Shown: positions 52,871 through 62,608 of the stretch, piece after piece
Layout: each line of letters begins with the position of its first letter
Position numbering within the stretch: the first letter of the stretch is position 1
Origin: Flavobacterium tyrosinilyticum
GTDB lineage: Bacteria > Bacteroidota > Bacteroidia > Flavobacteriales > Flavobacteriaceae
Assembly (NCBI RefSeq): GCF_023656565.1
Contig: NZ_JAMOKG010000003.1
Location: 248,001-312,000 of the forward strand
Direction of reading: 5' to 3'
DNA length: 64,000 nt
Notes under the pieces: generated by a model
The model's database searches: none
Told to the model about the DNA's origin: nothing
Seen by the model: the letters and a program-made list of their open reading frames with translations, nothing else
Program-made: the position numbers and the translations under genes

Positions 52871-54091
52871 TTATTTATCCAATTCGATCGCACTTAATAA
52901 AAAAGCCCCCAATCCAATTGCACCGTTTTCTTTTGTTTTAGAAAGTAGATAATAACTGTTTGTTCCGTCGCGAAATGGTTTTCCGCCCAAACCTACATTT
53001 GATGAAACATTCAAAACATTCACTTCTCCTTTTTTATCTACTTTCACAAATTCTTTTACAAAATTGTCAAAAGATTTTTTAGCTGTGGTTTTGTAGCTTG
53101 AAGCCAAATAGCCTTTATTAGCTCCTTTTGCAAAAGCATAAATAATCATTCCAGAAGCTGATGGTTCTACATAATTTCCGTACAATTCTGGTTTATCAGC
53201 AACTTGATACCAAAGTCCGTTTTCGCTTTTGTATTGATTCACATTTTTGGCAATCTGATTCAAATACTCCACCAGAACTTTATGTTTTGGGTGCGATTTC
53301 GGGAAATAATCTAACGTTTCGACCAGCGCCACCATGTACCATCCAATTCCTCTTCCCCAGATTGTAGGCGAATTTCCCGTTTGTTTATCTGCCCACGCAA
53401 TCTCTTTACTTTCGTCCCACGCTTGGTAAACCAAACCTGTTTTTTGATCTACAAGATGATTCTGAACCAATTCAAATTGTTTCGCAATATCATCCAGACT
53501 TTTTCCCTTTTCGTACTTAACAGTAAACTGCGCATAAAAAGGTTCAGCCATATACAAACCGTCAATCCACATTTGGTTTGGGTAAATCTGTTTGTGCCAA
53601 AATCCTCCGCTTGGTGTTCTCGACTGACTTTCTAACTGATTTCTAAGCTGCCCAATAATCTTCAGATAGCGAGAATCTTTTGTTATATCATATAAATTAA
53701 ACAGCAGTTTTCCCGGATTTAAACAATCAATATTATACTCATTGATATCATATTTTTTGATATTTCCCGTACTGTCAATCATTCCATCAACATATTCTTT
53801 GATGTAATTCAGGTATTTTTTATGGTTTGTTTTTTGATATAATTTTTCAAATCCCGACAATACAAAACCCATTTTATAATCCCATTTTGGCTTTTCATTT
53901 CCGTCAAGCTGCCAAGCATTCGGATATTTATTTAAAATAGAAAGTGCTGTTCGTTCCGACCATTTTAAATCGTAAGGAATAACATTTTTTTCTGTACTTG
54001 TTTGATTTTGCGCATTGATTTTATTTCCAAAAATCAGCAGTAAAACCAGAATATTTCCAAAAATGAACTTTGTAGAAAGAGATTTACGCAT
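52871..54091 (-). CDS. GH105 family hydrolase, divergent copy c
   Basis: A 406-residue GH105 protein that leads the tandem trio. The catalytic segment NQMWIDGLYMAEPFYAQF is kept. Yet several positions shared by a and b differ: the copy c C-terminus reads VLNVSSNVGLGGKPFRDGTN where a has CCQVAGLGGNPYRDGS, and its barrel has TIWGRGIGWYMVALVET. These changes lie in substrate-facing loops of the family, so it may prefer a different unsaturated disaccharide. It has a signal peptide and starts 4 bases after the DUF4861 gene. Confidence 0.9.
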   Translation of the reverse strand: MRKSLSTKFIFGNILVLLLIFGNKINAQNQTSTEKNVIPYDLKWSERTALSILNKYPNAWQLDGNEKPKWDYKMGFVLSGFEKLYQKTNHKKYLNYIKEYVDGMIDSTGNIKKYDINEYNIDCLNPGKLLFNLYDITKDSRYLKIIGQLRNQLESQSRTPSGGFWHKQIYPNQMWIDGLYMAEPFYAQFTVKYEKGKSLDDIAKQFELVQNHLVDQKTGLVYQAWDESKEIAWADKQTGNSPTIWGRGIGWYMVALVETLDYFPKSHPKHKVLVEYLNQIAKNVNQYKSENGLWYQVADKPELYGNYVEPSASGMIIYAFAKGANKGYLASSYKTTAKKSFDNFVKEFVKVDKKGEVNVLNVSSNVGLGGKPFRDGTNSYYLLSKTKENGAIGLGAFLLSAIELDK

Positions 54092-54095
54092 AAAA

Positions 54096-55061
54096 TTACA
54101 TTTTGCCTTTTTTATTCAGTACTTCTAATTGTTTGTCTAAATATTGTGCAAATTCTTCTTTTGTTTTGATTCCGTTTACTTCTTGCTCCCAAGCCCCTAA
54201 AAGGTAAAAAGTCACTGCTTTTGTAGTTGGTTTAAAAACTAAAAGATAATCTAAATCTGTATCAGCAATATTTTCGATAGTACTAATTTCATAAAAAATT
54301 GCCATTCCTAACTTGTCTGGAACCAAAGATTGTTCTCCGTAAGTTGCCAAATATGCCCATTTTTTATTTTTGCTTTCTTTTTTAAGCAATTCACCCGTTT
54401 TTGTCTTAACAATTCCCGTACAGATTCCTTGTATTGCTTGCGAAGCTTTAATTGTATGCTGTGTATAAAGCTGATCTGGCTTAATAGTCAATTCTGAAAT
54501 AAAATCAATCTTATCTGAAGCTGTTTTCCATCCATAGTAATTTACTTTTACTATAGATTCGTTCGATTTATTAGCCACTGTTGCAATTGTTGAATCTACT
54601 TCACGGAAGTGCAATTTTTCGCTGTTTAAATAACGATCGATAGAACCAATTCCGATTCCTTTTCCAGCTTTTAAAATATCAGCTCCCCAATCGCTCATAT
54701 TGTGATAAGAATCAAATCCGTCTTGACCTACAAGTGGAAGGATGTTCTCTGAAGTCTTTTTTCCGAAGATATCGATAGCATTTCTCCAATCTAAATACAA
54801 ACGGTATCCAATTCTGTTATTTTCCCAGCCTGGCCCTTCGTAACGAATGTCGAAAGAGTGATCTGTATGTTCAGGAGCCAATTTTAATCGGTCCACATTT
54901 TTAAAAACAGTGCCGCCTTTATACTTTCTTCCTTCCCATTTTCCGTCTGTTTTTGCAGATATTTCGGCGTAAGTTTTGTTCTTTTTAATATCGTATTTCT
55001 GCGCGTTTATGGCAGTTAAACCCGCGAAAAATAAAATTGCTGTGGTGATTTTTGCTTTCAT
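54096..55061 (-). CDS. DUF4861 family protein, short form (PUL 2)
   Basis: A 321-residue exported protein (signal MKAKITTAILFFAGLTAINA). The DUF4861 signature WENNRIGYRLYLDWRNAIDI and then YHNMSDWGADILKAGKGIG is clear, with GIVKTKTGELLKK further on. It lacks the N-terminal region of the copy at 41356-42645. It lies between an esterase gene (14 bases) and three GH105 genes (4 bases), in the middle of the degradative operon. Function is unknown. Confidence 0.85.
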   Translation of the reverse strand: MKAKITTAILFFAGLTAINAQKYDIKKNKTYAEISAKTDGKWEGRKYKGGTVFKNVDRLKLAPEHTDHSFDIRYEGPGWENNRIGYRLYLDWRNAIDIFGKKTSENILPLVGQDGFDSYHNMSDWGADILKAGKGIGIGSIDRYLNSEKLHFREVDSTIATVANKSNESIVKVNYYGWKTASDKIDFISELTIKPDQLYTQHTIKASQAIQGICTGIVKTKTGELLKKESKNKKWAYLATYGEQSLVPDKLGMAIFYEISTIENIADTDLDYLLVFKPTTKAVTFYLLGAWEQEVNGIKTKEEFAQYLDKQLEVLNKKGKM

Positions 55062-55075
55062 TTCTGTATTCTATA

Positions 55076-56014
55076 TTATTTAAAAATTTTATCTAAAAAT
55101 CGTACACTGTACGTGATTGTTTGTGTAAACCAAGGATCATAAAACCAAAATGAATGTGGCGAATCTGGAATCGTCTGCACTTCATTGTAGATTTTATAAT
55201 TGTTCAAAATCTGAATCATATCGTCTCTTCCTGCATGAAATCTCGGAATACTGCTGCAGATGTATAATACGGGCGGTGTATTTTTGTCTGTATGACTTAG
55301 TGCCGAGGCATTTTTCCAATTTTCTGGTATCTCATCTGATTTTCCTCCTAACCAAAATGCTGCCATATCTCCTTCTGATGATTCTGGATGCTTGAATGCC
55401 AAAACGCCGTCAACATCTATTATGGCATGAACTTTTGAAGAAGAACGGCTTTTAAAATTTTTATCTTCAAAAAGCAGATAATTATTTGTTGTACCAATCA
55501 AAGCTGCCATTTGCCCTCCCGAAGAACAGCCTAAAACCGCAATTTTGTTTGGATCTACCTTAAATTTCGCCGCATTGTCTTTTATAAATTTTATTGCATT
55601 CTTGACATCAATAACACCTTCAGGATATTTTGCCTCTAATGATAATCTGTATTCGATTGCAAAACAAGAATAGCCTTTTGCTGCAATTTCTTTTCCTATA
55701 AACTGCATTTGGCTTTTGTTTCCCGATCTCCAACCTCCGCCATGAATCAGAATCACTGCTGGATTTTTTTTCTTTTTTGTGTTGATAAAAGCATCAAAAT
55801 GCAAAACACGATCTTGCTCTTGATTGTAAACCAGATCGAACATTTCTTTGACATCTGGATTTGCTTTTATTTCTGGAATTGTAATAAACGGATGCTTCTT
55901 AATTAACTTAGCGTAAGTGCTTTTTATGGTATACGACGTATCTACTTGGTACTGCTGACTTTGCATTACAAGGACATTAAAAAACAACACTAAGATTAAC
56001 TTAAATTTTTGCAT
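55076..56014 (-). CDS. Alpha/beta hydrolase, probable pectin esterase
   Basis: A 312-residue secreted hydrolase (signal MQKFKLILVLFFNVLVMQSQ). The oxyanion motif HGGGWRSGNKSQ and the nucleophile in AVLGCSSGGQMAAL (GxSxG with the serine in GCSSG) place it in the esterase/lipase branch near acetyl xylan and feruloyl esterases. The final histidine is probably in SPHSFWF. Operon position suggests it removes acetyl or other esters from pectic oligosaccharides; the leaving group is inferred. It follows susD after a 43-base hairpin. Confidence 0.87.
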   Translation of the reverse strand: MQKFKLILVLFFNVLVMQSQQYQVDTSYTIKSTYAKLIKKHPFITIPEIKANPDVKEMFDLVYNQEQDRVLHFDAFINTKKKKNPAVILIHGGGWRSGNKSQMQFIGKEIAAKGYSCFAIEYRLSLEAKYPEGVIDVKNAIKFIKDNAAKFKVDPNKIAVLGCSSGGQMAALIGTTNNYLLFEDKNFKSRSSSKVHAIIDVDGVLAFKHPESSEGDMAAFWLGGKSDEIPENWKNASALSHTDKNTPPVLYICSSIPRFHAGRDDMIQILNNYKIYNEVQTIPDSPHSFWFYDPWFTQTITYSVRFLDKIFK

Positions 56015-56032
56015 TTTTAATCTTTACTTTTT

Positions 56033-56075
56033 AGTTAAGAAAGGAGTTCGACTATAGTCAAACTCCTTTTTAACT
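56033..56075 (-). terminator. Long near-perfect hairpin between susD and the degradative genes
   Basis: A 43-base palindrome centred near 56054 with arms AGTTAA, AAGGAGTT and GAC. On the - strand the one apparent mismatch becomes a G-U pair, so the stem is essentially complete. A short T-run follows on the - strand. It probably lets susCD be made in excess over the downstream enzyme genes. Confidence 0.7.
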
Positions 56076-56113
56076 ACTTCAAAAAACATAGTTCTCAAAA
56101 AACTAACAAATTA

Positions 56114-57787
56114 CTAATAACCAGGATTTTGAGGAAAATCTTTATTCTGATTCAAATCTAAAGCTGATTGTGGAATTGGTCTTAAAATTTTAAGCTTTCC
56201 ATCTATACCAACAAAATTTGCTTCTTTAATTTTATAATTATGAGCTGAAGCTCTTGCTACTAAAGTTCCTGTACGTTTTAAGTCGAACCAGCGTTTGTAT
56301 TCTCCTAATAGTTCACGTCCTCTTTCGTCTAAGATATAGTCGATATTAAATTGAGTTGCAGTTGCATTGGCAACACCTGCTCTTCTTCTTACTTCATTTA
56401 AACGAGCTAATCCTGTTCCTGGATTTCCTGCTTTTAAATAAGCTTCTGCTGCAACTAAGTACGTTTCTCCAAGTCTAGAAACAATAATATCTCTTGTACT
56501 TACAGGCCCTGTACTTGATGGAGTAGTTGGATCTGGATCGTCAAATTTCTTAACTGGAATAGTATAACAGTCTAAGTTTTTAATTAGCGTATGAGCTGCA
56601 GAATATTCTCCCCAAGGGTGATATACAAATGTCGAAGCTAATCTAGAAGCATTAGTTGTCATATAAGCCGCTTTATCTGCCGCTGTAAACCATTTTGGCT
56701 CGTAAAAATGTCTTATTTTTAAAGAAGATGGATTTGAGCTTCTGTAGTACGGATAGTATAAAATAGTTTTTGTAACTCCGTTTGTTGTTTCAGGTCCTTC
56801 TAAAATTTCAGTCATGAAAGTAGCATTCCATCTTGCATCACCTTTTTCATATAAGCCTAAAGCATAATCTGTTGGACATAAATTATAACTTCTTAATGGA
56901 GCTCCTGTTTCTGCTCCTCCTAAATAAGAACTGAAATAGTAAAACTGATTGTTCCCCAATTTTGTCGGATCTGTACTTGTAGAAGCTTTATCGTATTGCA
57001 CAGAAAAAATCGTTTCTGCATTTAGATCATTTCCTGGTTTAAATAGTTGATCGAATGCAATTGCTAAAGTTTGACCTGCAATTGCTGCATCGGCGTAAGT
57101 CGCTGCTTTAGAGAAATCATCTGCTTTTCCGAAAGTTTCATATCCTCTTGTTAAATATACTTTTGCCAATAAATCGTTTACTGCTCTTTTATTTACTCTT
57201 CCTGTAGTACCATAAGCCGTAGTTCCAACATTCGCCAAAGCAAAATCTAAATCTGCAATAATTTGTGTGTACACTTCCTCAGCAGTATTTCTTGTAAAAG
57301 ATAAAACTGGAGTGGTAATATTATCTAAAACAATCGGCACACCACCATAAGTCTGCACTAATAAGAAATAAGCATTTGCTCTTAAATAACGTGCCTCACC
57401 AACAAGTGTATTTAAATTTGGTGTCTGTTCTGTAATTGTAGAATAATATACCGTCTTGTTTACTGCTTGAATCTGCTGATAACAAGAAGTATACAAATCG
57501 GCTACGTTGTCTGACGAAGGAATTAAAAGTGTATACTGGCTTAATCCTGCTGGTTCTGGAGTTCTTCCTTCAGCATACATATCGGTTCCTGCTTCAAAAA
57601 GCCATGGGTTTCCGCCATAAATTCCTTTTAGCCAAGCATAGTTTGTGTTAACCAATAACTGGAATCCAGATGCTGTTTTATATGTTGCGTCTGCCGGTAC
57701 AAAAGAGCGGCTATCTTCTTCAATATAATCACTACAAGAACTTACAGCTGCAGCGATTATTCCTATCATTACTAATATTTTTTTCAT
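56114..57787 (-). CDS. SusD-like glycan-binding lipoprotein (PUL 2)
   Basis: A 557-residue SusD protein from the ATG at 57787, which gives a clean lipobox (IAAAVSSC, Cys18). The ATG codons upstream lie over the susC stop. SusD family features are ARYLRANAYFLLVQTYGGVP, then YLVAAEAYLKAGNPGTGLARLNEVR and LDERGRELLGEYKRWFDLKR, and the C-terminus NQNKDFPQNPGY. It begins 13 bases after susC. With the partner SusC it should bind and import pectic oligosaccharides. Confidence 0.95.
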   Translation of the reverse strand: MKKILVMIGIIAAAVSSCSDYIEEDSRSFVPADATYKTASGFQLLVNTNYAWLKGIYGGNPWLFEAGTDMYAEGRTPEPAGLSQYTLLIPSSDNVADLYTSCYQQIQAVNKTVYYSTITEQTPNLNTLVGEARYLRANAYFLLVQTYGGVPIVLDNITTPVLSFTRNTAEEVYTQIIADLDFALANVGTTAYGTTGRVNKRAVNDLLAKVYLTRGYETFGKADDFSKAATYADAAIAGQTLAIAFDQLFKPGNDLNAETIFSVQYDKASTSTDPTKLGNNQFYYFSSYLGGAETGAPLRSYNLCPTDYALGLYEKGDARWNATFMTEILEGPETTNGVTKTILYYPYYRSSNPSSLKIRHFYEPKWFTAADKAAYMTTNASRLASTFVYHPWGEYSAAHTLIKNLDCYTIPVKKFDDPDPTTPSSTGPVSTRDIIVSRLGETYLVAAEAYLKAGNPGTGLARLNEVRRRAGVANATATQFNIDYILDERGRELLGEYKRWFDLKRTGTLVARASAHNYKIKEANFVGIDGKLKILRPIPQSALDLNQNKDFPQNPGY

Positions 57788-57800
57788 TTGAATATCTTTA

Positions 57801-60800
57801 TTAAAATTTAACACTTAATCCTAATTGTGTAGTTACTGCCGCTGGTCGGTTTACTCCAAAAGGAGAAGCTGCCCATTCTGGATCATAACCATCAAAATCT
57901 GTAAACACAAATGGATCTAGAACATTCACATAAATTCTGAAATTAGAAATTTTTAGTTTTTTCAATAATTCAGAATCTAAAGTGTAACCTAAAGATATAT
58001 TTTTGATTTTCACGTAAGAAACATCTCTATAATACCCAAAAAGAGAAGACCAATAGGCTCCTGCACCTGTTGCAACAGGTCCTGGTCTTGGGTTTGTATT
58101 ATTTGCATTAGCCTCGATTCCTGTACCATTTGTTGGAATAAAGTAATCCATTGCTATTTTTTGACGTCCTCTATCGCTTACATCGGCAAAGTTTTGGTGG
58201 AAAGTACTTAAAACAGTCTGCCCTTGGCTTGTTAAGACAGAAAAATTAAAATCAAATTGTCCGACAACTAATTTAGAATATAAACTTCCTTGCCATTCTG
58301 GATTTGGATTTCCAATTACTGTTCTATCGTCTTGATTAAATTTACCATCTCCGTTTAAATCTTTTGGTCTTGCCTGTCCAGGAGCCATTCCGTAAGAGGC
58401 TGCCTGAGCGGCTTCGCTTTCTTGCCAAACTCCATCATAAACATAATTGTAATTTGGGTTTAATGGCGCGCCAAGTATCAATTTGTTTCCAATATCACTT
58501 ACTTTGTCCTGATTGTAAATTGACTCTAATTTATTTACGTTTTTAGTAAAAGTAAAAGTCGTTTCCCAAGTTACTTTTCCAGACTTAATGTTTTTTGTAG
58601 TTAATAAAGCTTCTATACCTTTATTGCTAACAGATCCAACATTTGCAAACGTATTTTTCCAACCTGTTTCTGATGGCAATTGCTGTTTGTAAATCAAATT
58701 ATCTGATAATCTATCGTAAACATCAATTGTACCCGAAATTCTATTTTTTAAGAATCCAAAATCAAGACCTAAGTTGTATTCTCTTGTTTTTTCCCAAGTT
58801 AAATTTGGATTTGCCAAATTCTCTGACTGCCAACCTGGAATAACATTTGAACCTTGCGCATAGAATGTCTGTTGGTTTAAAAGTGCTTGAGATGTATAAG
58901 GAGCTACGTTATCGTTTCCTGTATAACCAATACTAGCACGCAATTTTAAATCTGAAACAACTGAGCTGTTTGCTAAAAATGATTCTTTACTAAGTTTCCA
59001 TCCTAAGGCTAATGATGGAAAACTTTCCCATTTGTTACCTTCAGATAAAACAGACGAACCATCCCATCTTGTAGAAGCGGTAATCAAATATTTGTCTTTA
59101 AATGCATAATTTAAACGCACTGCATATGAGTTTAAGGTATTTTTCGCAAAAGCCGATCTTATTACATAACTCGTTTGCGCACCAGAACCCATATTATCTG
59201 TTCCAACATCAAAAGGCTGACTATTAGAATACATATAAGAGTTTTCGTCTGTATTTGAATACAAACTTTGCAATAATAAAACACTTACATCGTGAACTTC
59301 ATTGAAAGTATGTTTCAAATCGATTTGATTGTCCCAAGTATAATTGAAGTTGTTTATGTTTTCTAAAGTTGCTGAGTTTTTTCCGTTTAAGGTTACCCCT
59401 GCATTTGTTTGTGCAGTGTAAGCTTTAGAATTTTGAGTATCCATAATTCCTGCAGCAAATGTTGTTTTGAACGAAAGCCATTTTAGTGGCTGATATTGGA
59501 AATACGCGTTTCCTACAGTTTGCCATGTTTTTTCTGTTTGAGAAGAATTTGCAATCTCCATTAAAGGGTTCACTGTAGACGTTTTGTTAATTGCCCAAGA
59601 GCCATCAGGATACGTTAATTTTCCAGGCAAGAAAAATAAAGTTCCTACTTTCTCATTTCCTTGCGCATCAACTGCCCATGGAGACATAAGCGGGCTTAAT
59701 CTAAATGCATCTTGCATTGCCAAATCACTTCCTAATTGATTATCTAATCTTGCGATTGTAACGTTTACTCCTGTAGAAAATTTGTCGTTTATTTTATGAT
59801 TTAACCCTAATTTAAAAGAGTATTTATCTGTAGCATCATTTTCAATAAGACCACGATCACTCTGAATTCCGAATCCTAAGTTATAGCTTAAACCAGAATC
59901 TGAACGTCCAGAAATATTTAAATAATTATTCTCTGTCATTCCTGATTTAAGTACCGCATCATACCAGTCAAAATTGTAACCGCTGTTGGCACGAGAAACC
60001 AATAATGGACTTTGGTTTCCAGCTAAAGATGCTAATTGAGCTGGCGTTTGTGTAAGAGGCGTTGCGCTCATGTAAGCAACTTGATGGAATTTCCACCACT
60101 CTTCTCCGGTCATCATTTTTGGCAATCTAGTCGCAATTTTATTTCCGTAAGAAGTGTCAAAAGTTACACTGATTCCTGCTTTTGCGCTAGTTCCGCTTTT
60201 TGTTGTTACGATAATAACCCCGTTTGATCCTCTAGAACCGTAAATTGCAGCAGAAGAAGCATCTTTTAAAACATCCATTCTGGCAATATCCTGCGGATTT
60301 AAGAAATCAATTCCATCCATTGGCACACCATCTACAACGTATAAAGGCGAAGAACCAACCACACTTGGATTATTGGAATCTGCAATTAGGGAATTATTTC
60401 CTCTAATTACTACTTTAAATCCGTCTCCCGCACGTCCCGATGAAGATGAAATCTGAACCCCAGGCGTACTACCTTGAATAGCCTCTAAAGGATTGATCGT
60501 ATTTCTTTCGGTGATAGTGGCAGCACTAATGGTACTAACAGATCCTGTAAGATCTGTCTTTTTTACAGAACCGTATCCTACAACCACAACTTCTGTTAAT
60601 GCGTTTGATTGTTCTGCTAAACTTACATTGATTTTAGTTTTTCCAGCAACATTTACTTCTTGTGTCTGAAATCCTAAATAGCTAATTATTAAAGTCGCTT
60701 TACTGTTTGATACATTAATTTTGAAACTTCCTTCAAAATCTGTCGAAGTTCCGTTTTTTGTTCCCTTTTCATTAATGTTTACCCCTGGCAGCGACATACC

Positions 60801-60929
60801 TGTAGCGTCGGTAATCTTCCCTTCAATTGTTGTTGACTGTGCGTAAATAGAACTGCACAGCAAAAAATTCAGGAAAAAGAAAAATACAAAGTACTTATCT
60901 TTTTTCTCAGATAATTGTTTAATACTCAT
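57801..60929 (-). CDS. SusC-like TonB-dependent transporter (PUL 2)
   Basis: A 1042-residue outer membrane importer. A signal peptide (about 1-31, ending SIYAQ) is followed by a carboxypeptidase-regulatory-like domain (TIEGKITDATGMSLPGVNI to YLGFQTQEVNV). The TonB-box-like LTEVVVVGYGSVKKTDLTGS and the plug (AIYGSRGSNGVIIVTTKSG) follow, then a long beta-barrel ending QLGLSVKF. It lies 30 bases after a GH28 gene and 13 before susD. It is not a close copy of the SusC at 4463-7465, so the two PULs should import different glycans. Confidence 0.96.
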   Translation of the reverse strand: MSIKQLSEKKDKYFVFFFFLNFLLCSSIYAQSTTIEGKITDATGMSLPGVNINEKGTKNGTSTDFEGSFKINVSNSKATLIISYLGFQTQEVNVAGKTKINVSLAEQSNALTEVVVVGYGSVKKTDLTGSVSTISAATITERNTINPLEAIQGSTPGVQISSSSGRAGDGFKVVIRGNNSLIADSNNPSVVGSSPLYVVDGVPMDGIDFLNPQDIARMDVLKDASSAAIYGSRGSNGVIIVTTKSGTSAKAGISVTFDTSYGNKIATRLPKMMTGEEWWKFHQVAYMSATPLTQTPAQLASLAGNQSPLLVSRANSGYNFDWYDAVLKSGMTENNYLNISGRSDSGLSYNLGFGIQSDRGLIENDATDKYSFKLGLNHKINDKFSTGVNVTIARLDNQLGSDLAMQDAFRLSPLMSPWAVDAQGNEKVGTLFFLPGKLTYPDGSWAINKTSTVNPLMEIANSSQTEKTWQTVGNAYFQYQPLKWLSFKTTFAAGIMDTQNSKAYTAQTNAGVTLNGKNSATLENINNFNYTWDNQIDLKHTFNEVHDVSVLLLQSLYSNTDENSYMYSNSQPFDVGTDNMGSGAQTSYVIRSAFAKNTLNSYAVRLNYAFKDKYLITASTRWDGSSVLSEGNKWESFPSLALGWKLSKESFLANSSVVSDLKLRASIGYTGNDNVAPYTSQALLNQQTFYAQGSNVIPGWQSENLANPNLTWEKTREYNLGLDFGFLKNRISGTIDVYDRLSDNLIYKQQLPSETGWKNTFANVGSVSNKGIEALLTTKNIKSGKVTWETTFTFTKNVNKLESIYNQDKVSDIGNKLILGAPLNPNYNYVYDGVWQESEAAQAASYGMAPGQARPKDLNGDGKFNQDDRTVIGNPNPEWQGSLYSKLVVGQFDFNFSVLTSQGQTVLSTFHQNFADVSDRGRQKIAMDYFIPTNGTGIEANANNTNPRPGPVATGAGAYWSSLFGYYRDVSYVKIKNISLGYTLDSELLKKLKISNFRIYVNVLDPFVFTDFDGYDPEWAASPFGVNRPAAVTTQLGLSVKF

Positions 60930-60959
60930 GTGGTTTAAAGTTTGGTTAATTGATAGTGT

Positions 60960-62405
60960 TTAATTGTTGATAGATTCTACTTTTTTCTCATTAATATAGG
61001 TATTTATAAAATTTATGTTTTTTACGTTTTTTAATAAATAAACAGAATCTACTTTCTGGATTTTTACATTTTTTAGTGTAATATTCTCTACTGGAGATGC
61101 TGCATAACCTTCTGCCCAAACGCTGTATTTTCCACCGTTTTTTACAGTTACATTCTCTAAGCTTACATTTCTGATTACTGGAATAAAGTTTCCTGTTTGA
61201 GATCCGTATACATTGTAAAACATGTTTAGTTTTAAAACACATTCTTTTACAGTTCCCACTTCTAGATTTCGTACATAAATATCTTCAATGACTCCACCTC
61301 TTTTCGAATTGGTTTTGATACGAATGGCACGATCTAAATGCGGACTATCCATAACACAATTTTCAACAAAAACATTATTTACTCCTGCTGAAATTTCGCT
61401 TCCAATTACAACACCGCCATGACCATCGATCATTTTGCAGTTTTGTACAATGATATTTTTACTTGGTATTGCCACTCTTCTACCATCTCCGTCACGTCCT
61501 GCTTTTATAGCAATACAATCATCCCCTGTATTGAACGTGCAGTTTCTGATTAAAATATTCTGCGAATATTCTGGATCGCAGCCATCATTATTAGGACCAT
61601 GGCTATTAACCGTTACTCCGTCAATAATCATGTTGTTTGTTTTTATAGGGTGTAAAATCCAAAAAGGCGAATTAATAATTTTTACATCTTTTATTAAAGC
61701 CGTATTACATTCAAAAAACTCAATGAAATTTGGTCTTAAGTAGCGTCCTTCACCAAAAATTCTTTCTGAAACTGGAATTCCTTTTTCTGCCATATCTACC
61801 AGAACTTCACGATTCGTTGGATCGTTCTGAGACGGAATCCCTTTTTTCCACCCATAATCTTTTCCTCCCGACCAGATCCACCAATTGGTACTGTCTGCTT
61901 GACCGTTTAAGGTTCCCTTTCCTGTAACAGCAATATTGGTTTTGTTCTTTGCATAAATAAGCGGAGAATAATTCATGACTTCCGTTCCTTCCCAAGAAGT
62001 ATGAACAATAGGATAATCTTTCGGATTTAAACTAAAAAGAATCTCAGCATGATCTTCTAAATGCAAATTGACATTATTTTCTAAATGAATGGCTCCTGTT
62101 AAATATTTTCCGTTTGGAACCAAAACTTTTCCTCCACCATTTTTTGAACACTCTTGTATTGCTTTTTGGAAAGCCAAAGTGTTTAACGTTTTTCCATCTG
62201 CAATAGCACCAAAATCATTTATGTTATATACTTTATCTGAGAAATGCGTTTGAGGAATGCTTTTTATCACTAAATCCATTCTTTTCCATGGATTCTCTGA
62301 AGAAATTGAAGAAGAATATCTAGCGCACGATGCTATCAAAAGCCCTAAAGCAGCTAAAAAAAGAATCTTTTTAAATGTGATTATCTTATTTGTAGTCATT
62401 TGCAC
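60960..62405 (-). CDS. GH28 polygalacturonase-family lipoprotein
   Basis: A 481-residue GH28 beta-helix with a lipobox (LGLLIASC, Cys27 counting from 62405). An in-frame ATG at 62399 would also leave the signal intact. Catalytic motifs are GPNNDGCDPEYSQNI, FNTGDDCIAIKAGRDGDG, DGHGGVVIGSEISAG (a proper GHG) and RAIRIKTN. It heads the operon GH28-SusC-SusD-esterase and stands divergent from the LacI-type regulator, 282 bases away. It is the canonical galacturonan-degrading member of the three GH28 genes here. Confidence 0.93.
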   Translation of the reverse strand: MQMTTNKIITFKKILFLAALGLLIASCARYSSSISSENPWKRMDLVIKSIPQTHFSDKVYNINDFGAIADGKTLNTLAFQKAIQECSKNGGGKVLVPNGKYLTGAIHLENNVNLHLEDHAEILFSLNPKDYPIVHTSWEGTEVMNYSPLIYAKNKTNIAVTGKGTLNGQADSTNWWIWSGGKDYGWKKGIPSQNDPTNREVLVDMAEKGIPVSERIFGEGRYLRPNFIEFFECNTALIKDVKIINSPFWILHPIKTNNMIIDGVTVNSHGPNNDGCDPEYSQNILIRNCTFNTGDDCIAIKAGRDGDGRRVAIPSKNIIVQNCKMIDGHGGVVIGSEISAGVNNVFVENCVMDSPHLDRAIRIKTNSKRGGVIEDIYVRNLEVGTVKECVLKLNMFYNVYGSQTGNFIPVIRNVSLENVTVKNGGKYSVWAEGYAASPVENITLKNVKIQKVDSVYLLKNVKNINFINTYINEKKVESINN

Positions 62406-62444
62406 AGATTTTTCTTATTTGAATATCAAAAACATCAGGTTTTA

Positions 62445-62458
62445 TGTAATCGATTACA
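62445..62458. promoter_or_regulatory. LacI-type operator O1
   Basis: TGTAATCGATTACA is a perfect 14-bp palindrome with the central CG typical of LacI family operators. It is 40 bases upstream of the GH28 start codon, so repressor here would block the pectin operon. A near copy (O2) is at 62609-62622. Confidence 0.75.
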
Positions 62459-62608
62459 CGAAAGTAGAAAAATTGTTCTAAGAGACCAAATTAATTTAGA
62501 AAAAAATTATATATTTAATTTTTATTACAAAAATTAATTACATTTAATGCAAAAAATTAGATAATTTATTATCATTGTAAAATCTAAAACGTTTGAGTTT
62601 TTCAATAC

